DNA of 64,000 nt, taken from the NCBI GenBank assembly GCA_018813765.1, contig JAHJBC010000007.1, forward strand, positions 186,001 through 250,000. Direction: 5' to 3'. A program made the position numbers and the translations under genes. The notes under the pieces are model-generated. The model had not been told where the DNA came from and made no database searches. It saw only the letters and a program-made list of their open reading frames with translations. The DNA is from Gammaproteobacteria bacterium (GTDB lineage Bacteria; Pseudomonadota; Gammaproteobacteria; Burkholderiales; Gallionellaceae). The stretch's first letter is position 1, and every line of letters starts with the position of its first letter. Positions 21,796 through 33,811 of the stretch are shown here, piece after piece.

Positions 21796-23997
21796 ATGCA
21801 TTTTCGCTTTATCCCAGTTGCGTTCATCCTTGCTGCGACCCTGCCGCTGCCCGGTCATTCCGAGGAAGCGGCATTACCGTTGAAGCTCGACCGCTCGTTC
21901 AAAAAATTGCCTGCCGCACCCGAAGGTTCGACCGCCTTCATCACAGCACGCAGCGTGCTGGCAAAGAAGGACAAGCAGCTTGAGGCGACCGGCGATGTCG
22001 AGTTGCGTCAGGGTGGGCAAGTGATTGCGGCCGATTACATGCTGTATGAGCAGGAAAGCAAGGATGTGCTTGCGCGCGGATCGGTGCGCATGGAGCAGAG
22101 CGGCGGAACAGTCACCGGCCCGGTGCTGAAAATGAATCTGGACAGCAGTCTGGGCAGCATGGAACACCCCAGATTCAAGTTCAACGAGAACAACTCGCGC
22201 GGTGCGGCCGAGATGCTGCATTTCGAAGGCAAGATGAACTATATCTTCGACGATGCCACATATACCACCTGTCCGGCGGGCAGCGACGACTGGTTGCTGC
22301 GCGTGAGCCGCCTTGATATCGACCGCAACTCACAAGTCGGCGTGGCGCACCATGCGCGTGTCGAGTTCAAGGGCGTGCCGATACTCTATACGCCGTGGAT
22401 GGACTTCGGATTGAATGACAACCGCCGTTCCGGTTTTCTGGGCCCTGTGTTCGGGAGCACCAATAGTGGCGGTACCGAGATATATCTGCCCTACTACTGG
22501 AACATCGCCGACAATTACGACGCCACCATTGCCCCGCGCGCGATCGCCAAGCGCGGCATGCAATTGAACAACGAGTTCCGGTATATGGGCACCTCCTATT
22601 CCGGTGAGGTGCACTACGACGCTCTTCCCTATGATCGGCTGAATAATCAGCAGCGTAATCGCATCGCACTGGCTCATTCCCATTCGCTGGGCCATGGAGT
22701 GGGGGCTTCACTCGATATCAACCGCGTGTCGGACGATGACTATTTCCGCGACCTGTCCAGTTCGGTAAGCGGCACCTCGCAAACCAACCTGCTGCGCGAA
22801 GGCGTGCTGGCATACAACGCCGAATGGTGGAACGCTTCGGTACGAGTTCAGCGCTACCAGACCTTGCAAGATCCGCTGGCGCCGCTGGCCGTTCCTTACC
22901 GACGACAGCCGCAGTTCATGGTGAATGCGCAACAGACAGCGGCCGATGCCAATATCATGTTTACCGGGGAATATGTCGATTTCCGCCACGAGTCGTCAGT
23001 GAATGCACAACGCATGGTGATCTACCCGTCGGTGAGCTATCCCCTGCTGAGCGATCCCGGTTACTACCTTACCCCCAAGCTGGGCATGCACCACACGCAA
23101 TACCGCATGGGCGATAACAACACCGCCGCGCTGCCAGATGCCTCACGCACCTTGCCTGTCTTCAGCATGGACAGCGGCATGGTGTTCGAGCGCAACGATT
23201 CGTTCATGGGAAGTGAATACATTCAGACGATGGAGCCACGCCTTTTTTATGTCTATGTGCCTTACCGGGATCAAAGCATGCTTCCCAACTTCGATTCGGC
23301 CCAAGCGACATTCAATTTCGGACAGATTTTTACTGAAAACCGATTTTTTGGCAGTGACCGGGTAGGTGATGCAGATATGGCTACTCTAGCTCTGACCTCT
23401 CGCATCATCAGCGGCCAAGATGGGACAGAGCGTTTGCGAGTAATGCTGGGCGAACGCTTCAGCTTCAAGGAGCCGCGCGTAAACCTGGCCACCCCGACTG
23501 GCAACACCAGTCGCTCGGATGTCTTGCTTGGAATCGGCGGCAAACTGAGCAGAGTCTGGACGCTGGACAGCCTGTTCCAGTACAACCCCAACCAGGGACA
23601 TTCCGAAGCGTATAACGTGATGGCACACTACAGCCCGGAAGCAGGCAAACTCGTCAACCTCGGTTACCGCTTCACCCGCAACACACTGCGCCAAACCGAT
23701 GTTTCGGCGCAATGGCCCTTGTTCGGACGCTGGCAAGGGGTGGGCCGCTTCAACTATTCGCTGCAGGATGATCGGACTTTGGAGGCGTTGGCAGGGCTTG
23801 AGTATAATCAGGCCTGCTGGGCGGTACGATTTGTGGCGCAGAGCTTCACCACCGCCACGCGCGAGCGTTCCACCGGCATCTTCCTGCAACTGGAGTTGAG
23901 CGATCTGGTGCGCATCGGCTCCGATCCGCTGGATGCATTGCGCAACAGCGTATTCGGCTACACCAAAATGAACAGCCTGCCCAGCACCAAGCCGTAA
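21796..23997 (+). CDS. lptD: LPS-assembly protein LptD
   Basis: LptA-like N-terminus (AKKDKQLEATGDVELRQGGQVIAAD) then beta-barrel (WNIADNYDATIAPRAIAKRGMQLNNEFRY). Confidence 0.96.
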   Translation: MHFRFIPVAFILAATLPLPGHSEEAALPLKLDRSFKKLPAAPEGSTAFITARSVLAKKDKQLEATGDVELRQGGQVIAADYMLYEQESKDVLARGSVRMEQSGGTVTGPVLKMNLDSSLGSMEHPRFKFNENNSRGAAEMLHFEGKMNYIFDDATYTTCPAGSDDWLLRVSRLDIDRNSQVGVAHHARVEFKGVPILYTPWMDFGLNDNRRSGFLGPVFGSTNSGGTEIYLPYYWNIADNYDATIAPRAIAKRGMQLNNEFRYMGTSYSGEVHYDALPYDRLNNQQRNRIALAHSHSLGHGVGASLDINRVSDDDYFRDLSSSVSGTSQTNLLREGVLAYNAEWWNASVRVQRYQTLQDPLAPLAVPYRRQPQFMVNAQQTAADANIMFTGEYVDFRHESSVNAQRMVIYPSVSYPLLSDPGYYLTPKLGMHHTQYRMGDNNTAALPDASRTLPVFSMDSGMVFERNDSFMGSEYIQTMEPRLFYVYVPYRDQSMLPNFDSAQATFNFGQIFTENRFFGSDRVGDADMATLALTSRIISGQDGTERLRVMLGERFSFKEPRVNLATPTGNTSRSDVLLGIGGKLSRVWTLDSLFQYNPNQGHSEAYNVMAHYSPEAGKLVNLGYRFTRNTLRQTDVSAQWPLFGRWQGVGRFNYSLQDDRTLEALAGLEYNQACWAVRFVAQSFTTATRERSTGIFLQLELSDLVRIGSDPLDALRNSVFGYTKMNSLPSTKP

Positions 23998-24023
23998 CCA
24001 GGCCCGCAATACCGAACGATAAA

Positions 24024-25337
24024 ATGAAAGAGCACATGTCCCGCATAAAGATAGCAGCACTGTTCCTGATCGCATTCGCTTCCGCCGCGACTGCGGCCGA
24101 ATCGCCCAAGCAGACTTCCATCGACCGCATCGAAGTGGTGGTAAACGACGACGTGATCACCCGGCGCGAGCTGAATGATCGCGTTGCAAGCGTGACCAGG
24201 ATGTTGACGAAGCAGAAAACTGCATTGCCGGACAGGAGCGCCCTGGAGCGTCAGGTGCTGGAGCGCATGATCATCGAGGTGTTGCAAGCCCAATTCGCCA
24301 AGGAAAGCGGGGTGCGCGTCGACGATGTACAACTGGACAAGACCATTCAACGCATCGCGCAGCAGAATAAATTCGCCGATGTTGCCGCGTTCCGCGCCAG
24401 ACTGGAACAGGAAGGCACGAACTTCAAGGAGTTCCGCGAAGAGATCCGCAACGAGATGATCACCGTTCGCCTGCGTGAACGCGAGGTGGACAGCAGGCTG
24501 GTCATCAGCGAAAACGATGTGGACAACTATCTGAGCAATCAGGAGGCCCAGGGCGGCAAGGGCGAAGAGATATTGATCTCGCATATCCTGGTGGTGGTGC
24601 CCGAGCAGGCGAGTGCGGACAAGATCCAGTCCTATCGCAACCGTGCCGAACAGGCCTTGGCCAAATTGCAGGGCGGCGCCTCGTTCGCCCAGGTTGCTGC
24701 TGGCTACTCGGACGCCCAGGATGCCCTCAAAGGCGGCGAGATCGGCTGGCGTCCGGCCGACCGGCTGCCGCCGCTGTTCGCCGAGCCGCTGCAAAAGATG
24801 AAGCCGGGTGAAGTAAGCGGCATCCTGCGCAGCCCTTCCGGTTTCCATATCGTCAAACTGCTGGACCGGCGCAGCAAGGATACGCCGGTCATGGTCACCC
24901 AGACCCGTGCGCGCCACATCCTGATCAAGACCAGCGAACTGGTTTCGGAGAGTGAAGCGAAGCGTCGCTTGCAGGAGATCAAACAACGTATCGACAAGGG
25001 TGCGAACTTCGCCGAGCAGGCACGGCTGCATTCCGAGGACGGCAGCGCTCCGCAGGGCGGCGACCTGGGTTGGCTGTCGCCGGGCGAGACGGTGCCCGAG
25101 TTCGAGGGACCGATGGACAGTCTGAAAGTCGGTCAAGTGAGCGGGCTGGTGCAATCCGGCTTCGGCTGGCACCTGATCCAGGTGCTGGAACGCCGCGACA
25201 CCGACGTGAGCGAGGCGCAGAAACGCCAGCGTGCGCGCAACGCCATCCGTACGTTCAAGTCGGAGGAGGCCTTCCAGGACTGGTTGCGCCAGTTGCGCGA
25301 CAGCGCATTTATCGAATATCGAACCGCCGACAAGTAA
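24024..25337 (+). CDS. surA: periplasmic chaperone/PPIase SurA
   Basis: [19 protein letters not shown] and two parvulin domains ([10 protein letters not shown]... [10 protein letters not shown]). Confidence 0.96.
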   Translation: MKEHMSRIKIAALFLIAFASAATAAESPKQTSIDRIEVVVNDDVITRRELNDRVASVTRMLTKQKTALPDRSALERQVLERMIIEVLQAQFAKESGVRVDDVQLDKTIQRIAQQNKFADVAAFRARLEQEGTNFKEFREEIRNEMITVRLREREVDSRLVISENDVDNYLSNQEAQGGKGEEILISHILVVVPEQASADKIQSYRNRAEQALAKLQGGASFAQVAAGYSDAQDALKGGEIGWRPADRLPPLFAEPLQKMKPGEVSGILRSPSGFHIVKLLDRRSKDTPVMVTQTRARHILIKTSELVSESEAKRRLQEIKQRIDKGANFAEQARLHSEDGSAPQGGDLGWLSPGETVPEFEGPMDSLKVGQVSGLVQSGFGWHLIQVLERRDTDVSEAQKRQRARNAIRTFKSEEAFQDWLRQLRDSAFIEYRTADK

Positions 25338-26317
25338 TGTTGCAACCACTCGCCATCACTGCAGGCGAGCCAGCAGGCATTGGCCCGGATCTGTGCCTGC
25401 AACTTGCGCGGCAGGCGGTGCCATTGGTTGTGATCGCCGACAAGGCGCTGTTACAGCAGCGCGCAGCGCAACTCGGCATTGCGGTCCCCCTGCACGACTA
25501 CACGCCAGCTGCACCCGGTGCGGCGGGCAAGCTGAGCGTGTTGCACGTTCCGCTGGTCCGGCCAGCTCAAGCGGGGAAACTGGACAGTGCCAATGCACCA
25601 TACGTACTCGAGACACTGCGCCGCGCAATGCAGGGCTGTCTTTCCGGAGAATTTGCCGGCATCGTCACCGCGCCCGTGCATAAGGGCGTCATCAACGATG
25701 CCGGCATCCCCTTCACCGGCCACACCGAGTACCTCGCCGAGCAGACGAATACACCGCTGGTGGTGATGATGCTCGCCGGAGGCGGCATGCGCGTCGCGCT
25801 GGCGACCACACACCTGCCGCTGCGCGAAGTGGCCGATGCCATCACGCAACCGCTGCTGGAATCCATCCTGCGCATCCTGCAACACGACCTGCAACGCCGC
25901 TTCGGCATTGCGAAGCCGCGCATCTTCGTGGCCGGCCTGAATCCTCATGCGGGCGAAGGCGGCCATCTCGGACGCGAGGAGATCGAAGTGATGATCCCGG
26001 TGCTGGACAAGCTGCGCGCAGAAGGCTTCAACGTGAGTGCGCCCATCCCCGCCGACACCCTGTTCGCCGCGCACCGTCTGAAGGAATGCGATGCCGTGCT
26101 GACCATGTACCACGACCAGGGCTTGCCGGTACTCAAGCACGCCAGCTTCGGCGAGGGCGTCAACATCACCCTCGGCCTGCCTTTCATCCGCACCTCGGTC
26201 GATCACGGCACCGCGCTTGAACTGGCGGGCACGGGCAAGGCCAATGTTGGCAGTCTGCTGGAGGCGATCAAGGTCGCGATTGAAATGGCGGAACATGAAC
26301 ATCAACACCAAAATTGA
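25337..26317 (+). CDS. pdxA: 4-hydroxythreonine-4-phosphate dehydrogenase
   Basis: [52 protein letters not shown]. Confidence 0.97.
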   Translation: MLQPLAITAGEPAGIGPDLCLQLARQAVPLVVIADKALLQQRAAQLGIAVPLHDYTPAAPGAAGKLSVLHVPLVRPAQAGKLDSANAPYVLETLRRAMQGCLSGEFAGIVTAPVHKGVINDAGIPFTGHTEYLAEQTNTPLVVMMLAGGGMRVALATTHLPLREVADAITQPLLESILRILQHDLQRRFGIAKPRIFVAGLNPHAGEGGHLGREEIEVMIPVLDKLRAEGFNVSAPIPADTLFAAHRLKECDAVLTMYHDQGLPVLKHASFGEGVNITLGLPFIRTSVDHGTALELAGTGKANVGSLLEAIKVAIEMAEHEHQHQN

Positions 26318-26507
26318 GCCACGGATGGACACGGATGAAACACGGATAAACCACCGTGTATCGGGCAATTCTGTCCACACCCTTCAGACGAGGATCGGTT
26401 CTCATGTAACGCATGGTTTTATCCGTGAAAATCCGCACCCGCAAGGGGTAGGCCGTAGCTGTAAGTCGCTTTCGCTCCAACAGCACACGCACTGTTCATC
26501 CGTGGCT
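26317..26507. repeat. MITE-like non-coding element between pdxA and ksgA
   Basis: Terminal inverted repeats AGCCACGGATGGACA / TGTTCATCCGTGGCT (14/15) and internal inverted pair AAACACGGATAAACCA / GGTTTTATCCGTGAAAA. Confidence 0.7.
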
Positions 26508-26523
26508 AGCAAAGGTTTTTTTG

Positions 26524-27300
26524 ATGAACAGCCATAAAGCCAAGAAGAGCTTTGGCCAGAACTTCCTCGTTGACCAGAACATCATTGCCGACATCGTGCG
26601 CGCCATCCGTCCCGAGGCGAACGACAACATGGTGGAGATCGGCCCCGGCCTCGGCGCGCTGACCCGCCCGCTACTGAAGCAGCTCAACAAACTGCATGTG
26701 GTCGAGATTGACCGCGACATCATCGCGCGTCTGAAAACGGATTACCCGCAGGACAAGATCGTCATCCACGAAGGCGATGCGTTGAAGTTCGATTTCGCCA
26801 CGCTGGGCACGCCGCTGCGCATCGTCGGCAACCTGCCCTACAACATTTCCTCGCCGCTGCTGTTCCATTTCGCCGACTATGCCGCGCGCATCACCGACAT
26901 GCATTTCATGCTGCAGAACGAAGTGGTCGAACGCATGGTGGCCGACCCTTCCACACCGGCTTACGGGCGCTTGTCGGTGATGCTGCAATACCGCTTCTAC
27001 ATGGAAAAACTTCTCGACGTGCCGCCCGAGTCGTTCCGCCCCGCGCCCAAGGTGGATTCCGCCATCGTGCGCATAATCCCCATTCCCGCCGACAAGATCG
27101 AGGTGAAGGATGAGACGCTGTACGCGCAGGTGGTTGCAGCCGCCTTTGGGCAGCGGCGCAAAACCCTGCGCAACACGCTCAAGGCCTGGCTGACCGAAGA
27201 AGATCTGGCCGGGCTGGGCATAGATGCGCAGTTGCGTGCCGAAAATCTGGGCGTAGCTGAATTCACCCGCATCGCCAACCACTTGAGCGGCCGCGCATAA
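26524..27300 (+). CDS. ksgA: 16S rRNA dimethyladenosine transferase
   Basis: [43 protein letters not shown]. Confidence 0.97.
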   Translation: MNSHKAKKSFGQNFLVDQNIIADIVRAIRPEANDNMVEIGPGLGALTRPLLKQLNKLHVVEIDRDIIARLKTDYPQDKIVIHEGDALKFDFATLGTPLRIVGNLPYNISSPLLFHFADYAARITDMHFMLQNEVVERMVADPSTPAYGRLSVMLQYRFYMEKLLDVPPESFRPAPKVDSAIVRIIPIPADKIEVKDETLYAQVVAAAFGQRRKTLRNTLKAWLTEEDLAGLGIDAQLRAENLGVAEFTRIANHLSGRA

Positions 27301-27354
27301 GACCGGATTCGGGTAAAATCGGCTCCCATTCATCAAAGCTGCCGCTCATCCATC

Positions 27355-28191
27355 ATGTCCGACGTTCCACCGATAGTTCTCACTTTTGCGGCCACCGATC
27401 CCAGTTGCGGCGCGGGCTTGCAGGCCGACATCCTGACCATCGCCAGCATGGGCTGCCATCCGCTGGCCGTGGTCACCGGCATCACCGTGCAAGACACCAG
27501 CGGTGTCGATGACGTACAGCCGGTGGATGCAGACTGGGTGGGAGATCAAGCGCGCGCGGTGCTGGAAGACATGCCGGTCGCAGCGTTCAAGATCGGGCTG
27601 CTTGGCAGCGTGGAGAACATCGCCGTCATCGCCGAGATCATCTCCGACTATCCCGACATTCCGCTGGTGTTCGACCCGGTGCTGTCTTCCGGCCGTGGCG
27701 ACGAGCTGGCGAACGAAGATATGCTGGATGCGCTGCGCGAGTTGCTGCTGCCGCAAACCACCATCCTCACCCCGAACAGCATGGAAGCACGCCGCCTGGT
27801 GCAGGATGAAGATGACGAGCATGATGACCCCGATCTGTCCGAGTGCGCCAAACGTATCCTGCGCATGGGTTGCGAATACGTGCTGGTCACCGGCACACAT
27901 GAACACACGCCCAAGGTCATCAACAACCTGTATGGCGAGCGCGGGCTGGTGCGCAGCGACAGCTGGCCGCGCCTGCCCGGCATCTATCACGGTTCCGGCT
28001 GCACACTGGCCTCGGCCATCGCCGCTTTGCTTGCGAACGGTTTGCCGATGGACGAGGCGGTGCACGAAGCGCAGGAATACACCTGGGAAGCGCTCAAATA
28101 CGGCTTCCGTCCCGGCATGGGGCAGCACATCCCGGACCGTTTGTTCTGGGCGCGCGATGAAGACGATGTCGGCGAAGAGACCCGTCATTAA
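27355..28191 (+). CDS. thiD: hydroxymethylpyrimidine (phosphate) kinase
   Basis: DPSCGAGLQADILTIASMGCHPLAVVTGITVQDT; HGSGCTLASAIAA. Confidence 0.94.
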   Translation: MSDVPPIVLTFAATDPSCGAGLQADILTIASMGCHPLAVVTGITVQDTSGVDDVQPVDADWVGDQARAVLEDMPVAAFKIGLLGSVENIAVIAEIISDYPDIPLVFDPVLSSGRGDELANEDMLDALRELLLPQTTILTPNSMEARRLVQDEDDEHDDPDLSECAKRILRMGCEYVLVTGTHEHTPKVINNLYGERGLVRSDSWPRLPGIYHGSGCTLASAIAALLANGLPMDEAVHEAQEYTWEALKYGFRPGMGQHIPDRLFWARDEDDVGEETRH

Positions 28192-28224
28192 GGGCAGGAT
28201 TCAATAACGTTCTTCACGCTTGCT

Positions 28225-28270
28225 TCCTCTCCCGCAGGCGGGAGAGGATTGAGGTGAGGGGCAGGGTTCG
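28225..28270. repeat. dispersed CTCTCCCGC hairpin repeat, copy 3
   Basis: CCTCTCCCGC-AG-GCGGGAGAGG-ATTGAGGTGAGGGGC. Confidence 0.75.
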
Positions 28271-28279
28271 GAGCACAGG

Positions 28280-28921
28280 TTGACGTTGCAGCAAACTATC
28301 AGCGGCCTCTATGCCATCACGCCGGATGAAACCGACACGGCGGAACTGTTACGCAAGGTCAGGCTAGCATTACAGGGTGGCGTGCAGGTGCTGCAATACC
28401 GCAACAAATCGGCCGATGCAGCATTGAGGCTGCAACAGGCGCAGGCCCTGCGCCGACTCACCCGCGAGTTTTCTTCCACCTTCATCGTGAACGACGACGC
28501 GCGACTGGCGGCAGAGGTCGAGGCCGACGGCGTGCATCTGGGCGGCGAAGACGGCAGCGTGGCGGCGGCCCGTGCATTGTTGGGCGGGGCCGGGATCATC
28601 GGCGTGTCTTGCTATAATCGCGCTCCGTTGGCGCTGGAAGCGGCAAGGCAAGGCGCGGATTATGTGGCGTTCGGCGCGTTCTTCCCGTCCAGCGTCAAAC
28701 CGGAAGCGGTGAAAGCGGACGTGCAGTTGCTCCGCTCGGTGCGTGCCGAGTTGAACGTCCCCATCGTCGCCATCGGCGGCATCACGGCGCAGAATGGCGC
28801 GGCGCTGATCGAGGCGGGCGCGGACGCGCTGGCCGTGATCACGGCATTGTGGGACGCGGCGGACATCGAACAGGCAGCAAGGGAATTTTCCAATCTATTC
28901 AGGCAAGGCAGAACAGCATGA
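28280..28921 (+). CDS. thiE: thiamine-phosphate synthase
   Basis: [46 protein letters not shown] start. Confidence 0.93.
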   Translation: MTLQQTISGLYAITPDETDTAELLRKVRLALQGGVQVLQYRNKSADAALRLQQAQALRRLTREFSSTFIVNDDARLAAEVEADGVHLGGEDGSVAAARALLGGAGIIGVSCYNRAPLALEAARQGADYVAFGAFFPSSVKPEAVKADVQLLRSVRAELNVPIVAIGGITAQNGAALIEAGADALAVITALWDAADIEQAAREFSNLFRQGRTA

Positions 28922-30201
28922 CATCGCATAATCAGGAACTCTTCGACCAATCCCAGAAACTCATCCCCGGCGGCGTGAACTCGCCGGTGCGCGCGTTCAA
29001 GTCGGTCGGCGGCACGCCGCTGTTCTTCAAGCGCGGCAAGGGTGCGTATGTGTGGGATGCGGACGACAAGCGCTATATCGACTACGTGAATTCCTGGGGT
29101 CCGATGATCGTCGGCCATTGCCATCCCGATGTGGTCAAGGCAGTGCAGGCTGCCGCTGCCGAAGGTCTGGGTTTCGGAGCGCCGACAGCCTCCGAACTGG
29201 AGATCGCCGAGACGCTGTGCAAGATATTGCCGTCGCTTGAGATGGTGCGCCTGGTCAGTTCCGGCACCGAAGCGACCATGACCGCGATCCGCCTGGCGCG
29301 CGGTTTCACCGGGCGTTCGCGCATCATCAAATTCGAAGGCTGCTACCACGGCCATTCCGACGGTCTGCTGGTCAAGGCCGGTTCGGGTGCGCTCACGTTC
29401 GGCCAGCCGAGTTCTTCCGGCGTACCCGCCGAGATCGCCGCGCTGACTACAGTGCTGGATTACAACGATGCGGCCGGTCTGGAAAAAGCCTTTGCAGAAT
29501 ACGGCAATGAGATCGCTGCCGTGATCGTCGAACCCGTTGCGGGCAACATGAACCTGATCCTGCCCAAGCGCGAGTTCCTCGATGCGATGCGCAAGCTGTG
29601 CACCAAGCACGGAGCGGTGCTGATCCTGGACGAAGTGATGTCCGGTTTCCGCGTCGGCCTTCAGGGCGCGCATGGCCATTACGGCATCAAGCCGGACCTG
29701 ATCACGCTGGGCAAGGTGATGGGCGGCGGCCTGCCTGCCGCTGCATTCGGCGGACGCCGCGACATCATGCAATGCCTCGCTCCGCTGGGCGCCGTGTACC
29801 AGGCCGGTACGCTGTCCGGCAATCCGGTAGCAGTAGCAGCGGGACTGACCACGCTGAAACTGGTGCAGGCCCCCGGCTTCTACGAACGCCTCACTCAACT
29901 CGCCAAACAGATGACCGAAGGCATCAGCGCGAGCGCAAAGAAACACGGCATCCCGTTCAGCGCGCAATCCATCGGCAGCATGTTCGGCCTGTATTTCAGC
30001 GCAAACGTGCCGACCACCTATGCCGAAGTGATGGCGAGCGACAAGGCCGCGTTCAACCGTTTCTTCCATGCCATGCTCGCCGAAGGCGTGTATCTCGCAC
30101 CGTCCGCGTTCGAGGCGGGTTTCGTCTCGGCAGCGCATACGGAAGCCGACATCGCGGCGACTATCGCCGCAGCCGACAAGATCTTCGCGGCCTGGAAATA
30201 A
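28918..30201 (+). CDS. hemL: glutamate-1-semialdehyde 2,1-aminomutase
   Basis: [58 protein letters not shown]. Confidence 0.97.
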   Translation: MTSHNQELFDQSQKLIPGGVNSPVRAFKSVGGTPLFFKRGKGAYVWDADDKRYIDYVNSWGPMIVGHCHPDVVKAVQAAAAEGLGFGAPTASELEIAETLCKILPSLEMVRLVSSGTEATMTAIRLARGFTGRSRIIKFEGCYHGHSDGLLVKAGSGALTFGQPSSSGVPAEIAALTTVLDYNDAAGLEKAFAEYGNEIAAVIVEPVAGNMNLILPKREFLDAMRKLCTKHGAVLILDEVMSGFRVGLQGAHGHYGIKPDLITLGKVMGGGLPAAAFGGRRDIMQCLAPLGAVYQAGTLSGNPVAVAAGLTTLKLVQAPGFYERLTQLAKQMTEGISASAKKHGIPFSAQSIGSMFGLYFSANVPTTYAEVMASDKAAFNRFFHAMLAEGVYLAPSAFEAGFVSAAHTEADIAATIAAADKIFAAWK

Positions 30202-30815
30202 TGGGACTTTTTTCTCAAGCCGAGTTCTACACCACCGTCAATCACATGAAAGACTTGCCGCTGCACGGCGGCAAGGAGGTCGCATTCGTCGGCCGCTCCA
30301 ATGCGGGCAAGTCGAGCGCGATCAACACGCTGGCCAACCACACGCGGCTGGCCTACACCAGCAAGACGCCGGGACGCACGCAGCATCTGAACTATTTCTC
30401 GCTGGGCAACAACAACTATCTGGTCGACCTGCCCGGCTACGGTTATGCCAAGGTCCCGCCGGATGTGCAGGCGCATTGGGAACATCTGCTGAGCGAGTAC
30501 CTGCAAACGCGCGAGGAGTTATGCGGCCTGGTGGTGATCATGGATGCGCGCCATCCGCTGACCGACCGCGACCAGGGCATGCTGGACTGGTTCGCGCCCA
30601 CGGGCAAACCCATCCATATCCTGCTGACCAAATCCGATAAACTGAGCCGCCAGGAATCGACCAGAACCTTGCGCGAAGTGAAGGAATTCCTCGCTGAACA
30701 TTTTCCGCAATGCACGGTGCAGTTGTTCTCCAGCCTGAAAAAACTGGGCATGGATGAGGCTGAAGCGGTGATAGCGGGCTGGTTCGCTGTTGATGCAGAA
30801 AATTCAAATGGCTGA
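30201..30815 (+). CDS. engB: ribosome biogenesis GTP-binding protein EngB/YsxC
   Basis: [52 protein letters not shown]. Confidence 0.96.
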   Translation: MGLFSQAEFYTTVNHMKDLPLHGGKEVAFVGRSNAGKSSAINTLANHTRLAYTSKTPGRTQHLNYFSLGNNNYLVDLPGYGYAKVPPDVQAHWEHLLSEYLQTREELCGLVVIMDARHPLTDRDQGMLDWFAPTGKPIHILLTKSDKLSRQESTRTLREVKEFLAEHFPQCTVQLFSSLKKLGMDEAEAVIAGWFAVDAENSNG

Positions 30816-30849
30816 TGGAACTACTAGCCATTCCACTAGGCTTTCAAAA

Positions 30850-30980
30850 GACGAATGCCAAGTGGCTGGTTATAAGCCAGACAAGGCGCCCGCAGGAAAA
30901 TCGCCGCGCCGCATACATTGAGTATGCAAGCAAGGTTTTCCGAGGGCAACGCCGTATGGCGACGCCATTTGGATTTTATG
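30850..30980. repeat. structured palindromic repeat between engB and hemB
   Basis: Nested stem: GGCG/CGCC, GCCC/GGGC, GGAAAA/TTTTCC, GCATAC-ATTGA-GTATGC; followed by ATGGCG-A-CGCCAT. Confidence 0.6.
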
Positions 30981-30990
30981 GGCAAAAAAA

Positions 30991-31100
30991 TGCCCCTGAA
31001 CCAAAGGGGAAGGTCAGGGGCAAAGTCTTAACAGGGGTTAAGACACCCGCTCAGGGAGGAGAAACGGGAAGCGACTTGCGTCGCTCACTGACTCTGAGTC
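30991..31100 (+). promoter_or_regulatory. multi-hairpin hemB leader
   Basis: TGCCCCTGA/TCAGGGGCA, GTCTTAAC-AGGG-GTTAAGAC, AGCGAC-TTGC-GTCGCT, GACT-CTG-AGTC in succession upstream of hemB. Confidence 0.5.
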
Positions 31101-31117
31101 GGACTGTGCGAAAATAG

Positions 31118-32161
<1,044 letters not shown>

Positions 32162-32170
32162 GCCGCGCCG

Positions 32171-33337
32171 TCAGTTCAGTGACGGTTCCCCGCCCTTGGG
32201 GAACAGCACCCACATCCTGCCACTCTGCTTCATGCTGCCGGCCTTGATTGCGGCCAGCTCACCGAATCCCCAGAAGAAATCCGCACGCACGGCGCCCCGG
32301 ATCGCTCCGCCCGTATCCTGCGCGAACATCAGACGGTTGAGCGGCTCTGAACTGTTTGGCTGCGTGGTGGCGAGGAACACGGGTACGCCGAGCGGGATGG
32401 TGCGCGGATCGACGGCGATGCTGTACTCCTCGGTGAGCGGTACGCCCAACGCGCCCAGCGGCGCGGAAAGCGTGTCCGGCAACTCGCGGAAGAACACATA
32501 GCTGGGGTTATGTCCCAACAAGACGAACAGCCGGTCCGGATTCTTCTCCGCCCAGTTTTTGATCCCCTGCATGGAAGCTTCTTCGAGCTTAAGTTCCCCC
32601 ATGTCCACCAGCTTCCTGCCGATGGAAGCATAGGAGTGGCCGTTCTGGTCGGCATAGCCGATCTTCACGCGGGTGCCGTCTTCCAACTCGATGCGCCCAG
32701 ATCCTTGTATCTGCAGGAAGAACAGTTCAATTTCGTTCTCTACCCAGAACAGTTCGCGCCCGCGCAACGATGCCGCAAGACCGGCATCGATCTCGGCGCG
32801 GTTGAAGTAGGGAACGACCTTCTTGCCCTGCAAACGGGCGCGCACGCGCTGGCCGCGGAACTGCGGATACATCTCGCCAAAATCCACTTCCAACATGTCT
32901 TCAGGAGGACCATAGACGGGATAGGCAAAACGCTCGCTGCGGGTGCGGCTGCCCTTGAGCAGGGGCTCGTAATAGCCGGTTACCATCCCGGTATCGCTGC
33001 CGTCCGGATTGAACACCTGGTATGGCGTGAACCATGTCTCATAGAAGGTACGTTGTGCCAGCAGGTCATCCCGGTCCACTTTGGCTGCGGCGGCACAGAT
33101 CGGCAGCCATACCGGCTTGAACCTGTGTGCACTGCAACTCTGCATCAGGGCGGGCCAGGATGCATTCAGATCCTGGGTCAACCAGTCCGGCAGGGCTTCC
33201 CACTTGCTCGGCATGAAATCCGGCGCTTTCTTGCCGACCGGCTTCTCGATGACGACAGGCGGGGGGAGCTGCGTGGGACAACCGGACAGCAACAGGCTCA
33301 GGGCCAGCAGCAGCCAGATCGGTCGGTTCATTTTCAT
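32171..33337 (-). CDS. mltA: membrane-bound lytic murein transglycosylase A
   Basis: GMVTGYYEPLLKGSRTRSERFAYPVYGPPEDM; QIQGSGRIELEDG; FAQDTGGAIRGAVRADFFWG; lipobox LLLSGC. Confidence 0.94.
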   Translation of the reverse strand: MKMNRPIWLLLALSLLLSGCPTQLPPPVVIEKPVGKKAPDFMPSKWEALPDWLTQDLNASWPALMQSCSAHRFKPVWLPICAAAAKVDRDDLLAQRTFYETWFTPYQVFNPDGSDTGMVTGYYEPLLKGSRTRSERFAYPVYGPPEDMLEVDFGEMYPQFRGQRVRARLQGKKVVPYFNRAEIDAGLAASLRGRELFWVENEIELFFLQIQGSGRIELEDGTRVKIGYADQNGHSYASIGRKLVDMGELKLEEASMQGIKNWAEKNPDRLFVLLGHNPSYVFFRELPDTLSAPLGALGVPLTEEYSIAVDPRTIPLGVPVFLATTQPNSSEPLNRLMFAQDTGGAIRGAVRADFFWGFGELAAIKAGSMKQSGRMWVLFPKGGEPSLN

Positions 33338-33356
33338 CTTCTCTATACCAATTCTT

Positions 33357-33740
33357 TCAATGCAACACGCGCGGCACGCTCAGCACGAATTGCGGGATGG
33401 GAACGGAGAATTCGCCGCCGTCCAGCACTTGCATCTGATAGCTGCCGGACATGGTTCCCACCTGGGTCGCCAGCACCGTGCCGCTGGTGTATTCGAAACT
33501 CTGCCCCGGCTTGATCACCGGCTGCTCGCCCACCACACCCTTGCCCTTCACTTCCTGCACATGGTTGTTGGCGTCGTTGATGATCCAGTGACGGCTCAGC
33601 AATTGCACGGCATGCTCGCCCTCGTTGGTGAGGGTGATGGTGTAGGCGAATACGTGACGGTTGTCGGCTTCGTCGGACTGGTCGGCGAGGTAGCGTACTT
33701 GCACGGCGACCTTGATGCGATAGAGGGAGTTGTCTTCCAT
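33357..33740 (-). CDS. apaG: Co2+/Mg2+ efflux protein ApaG
   Basis: FAYTITLTNEGEHAVQLLSRHWIINDANNHVQEVKGKGVVGEQPVIKPGQSFEYTSG. Confidence 0.95.
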   Translation of the reverse strand: MEDNSLYRIKVAVQVRYLADQSDEADNRHVFAYTITLTNEGEHAVQLLSRHWIINDANNHVQEVKGKGVVGEQPVIKPGQSFEYTSGTVLATQVGTMSGSYQMQVLDGGEFSVPIPQFVLSVPRVLH

Positions 33741-33811
33741 CAGCGCATTTCACCGTATTTCGTGCGGCATGACAAGCGCTGTTTCAAACGCGATGAGAAC
33801 AAGCTGATTGA

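Noticed and set aside
24024-25349. 463-aa minus-strand ORF opposite surA
   Set aside because: Antisense translation of a confidently assigned surA.
27301-27354. TPP riboswitch upstream of thiD
   Set aside because: Gap is too short and lacks the CUGAGA/ACCUGA motifs; same for thiE.
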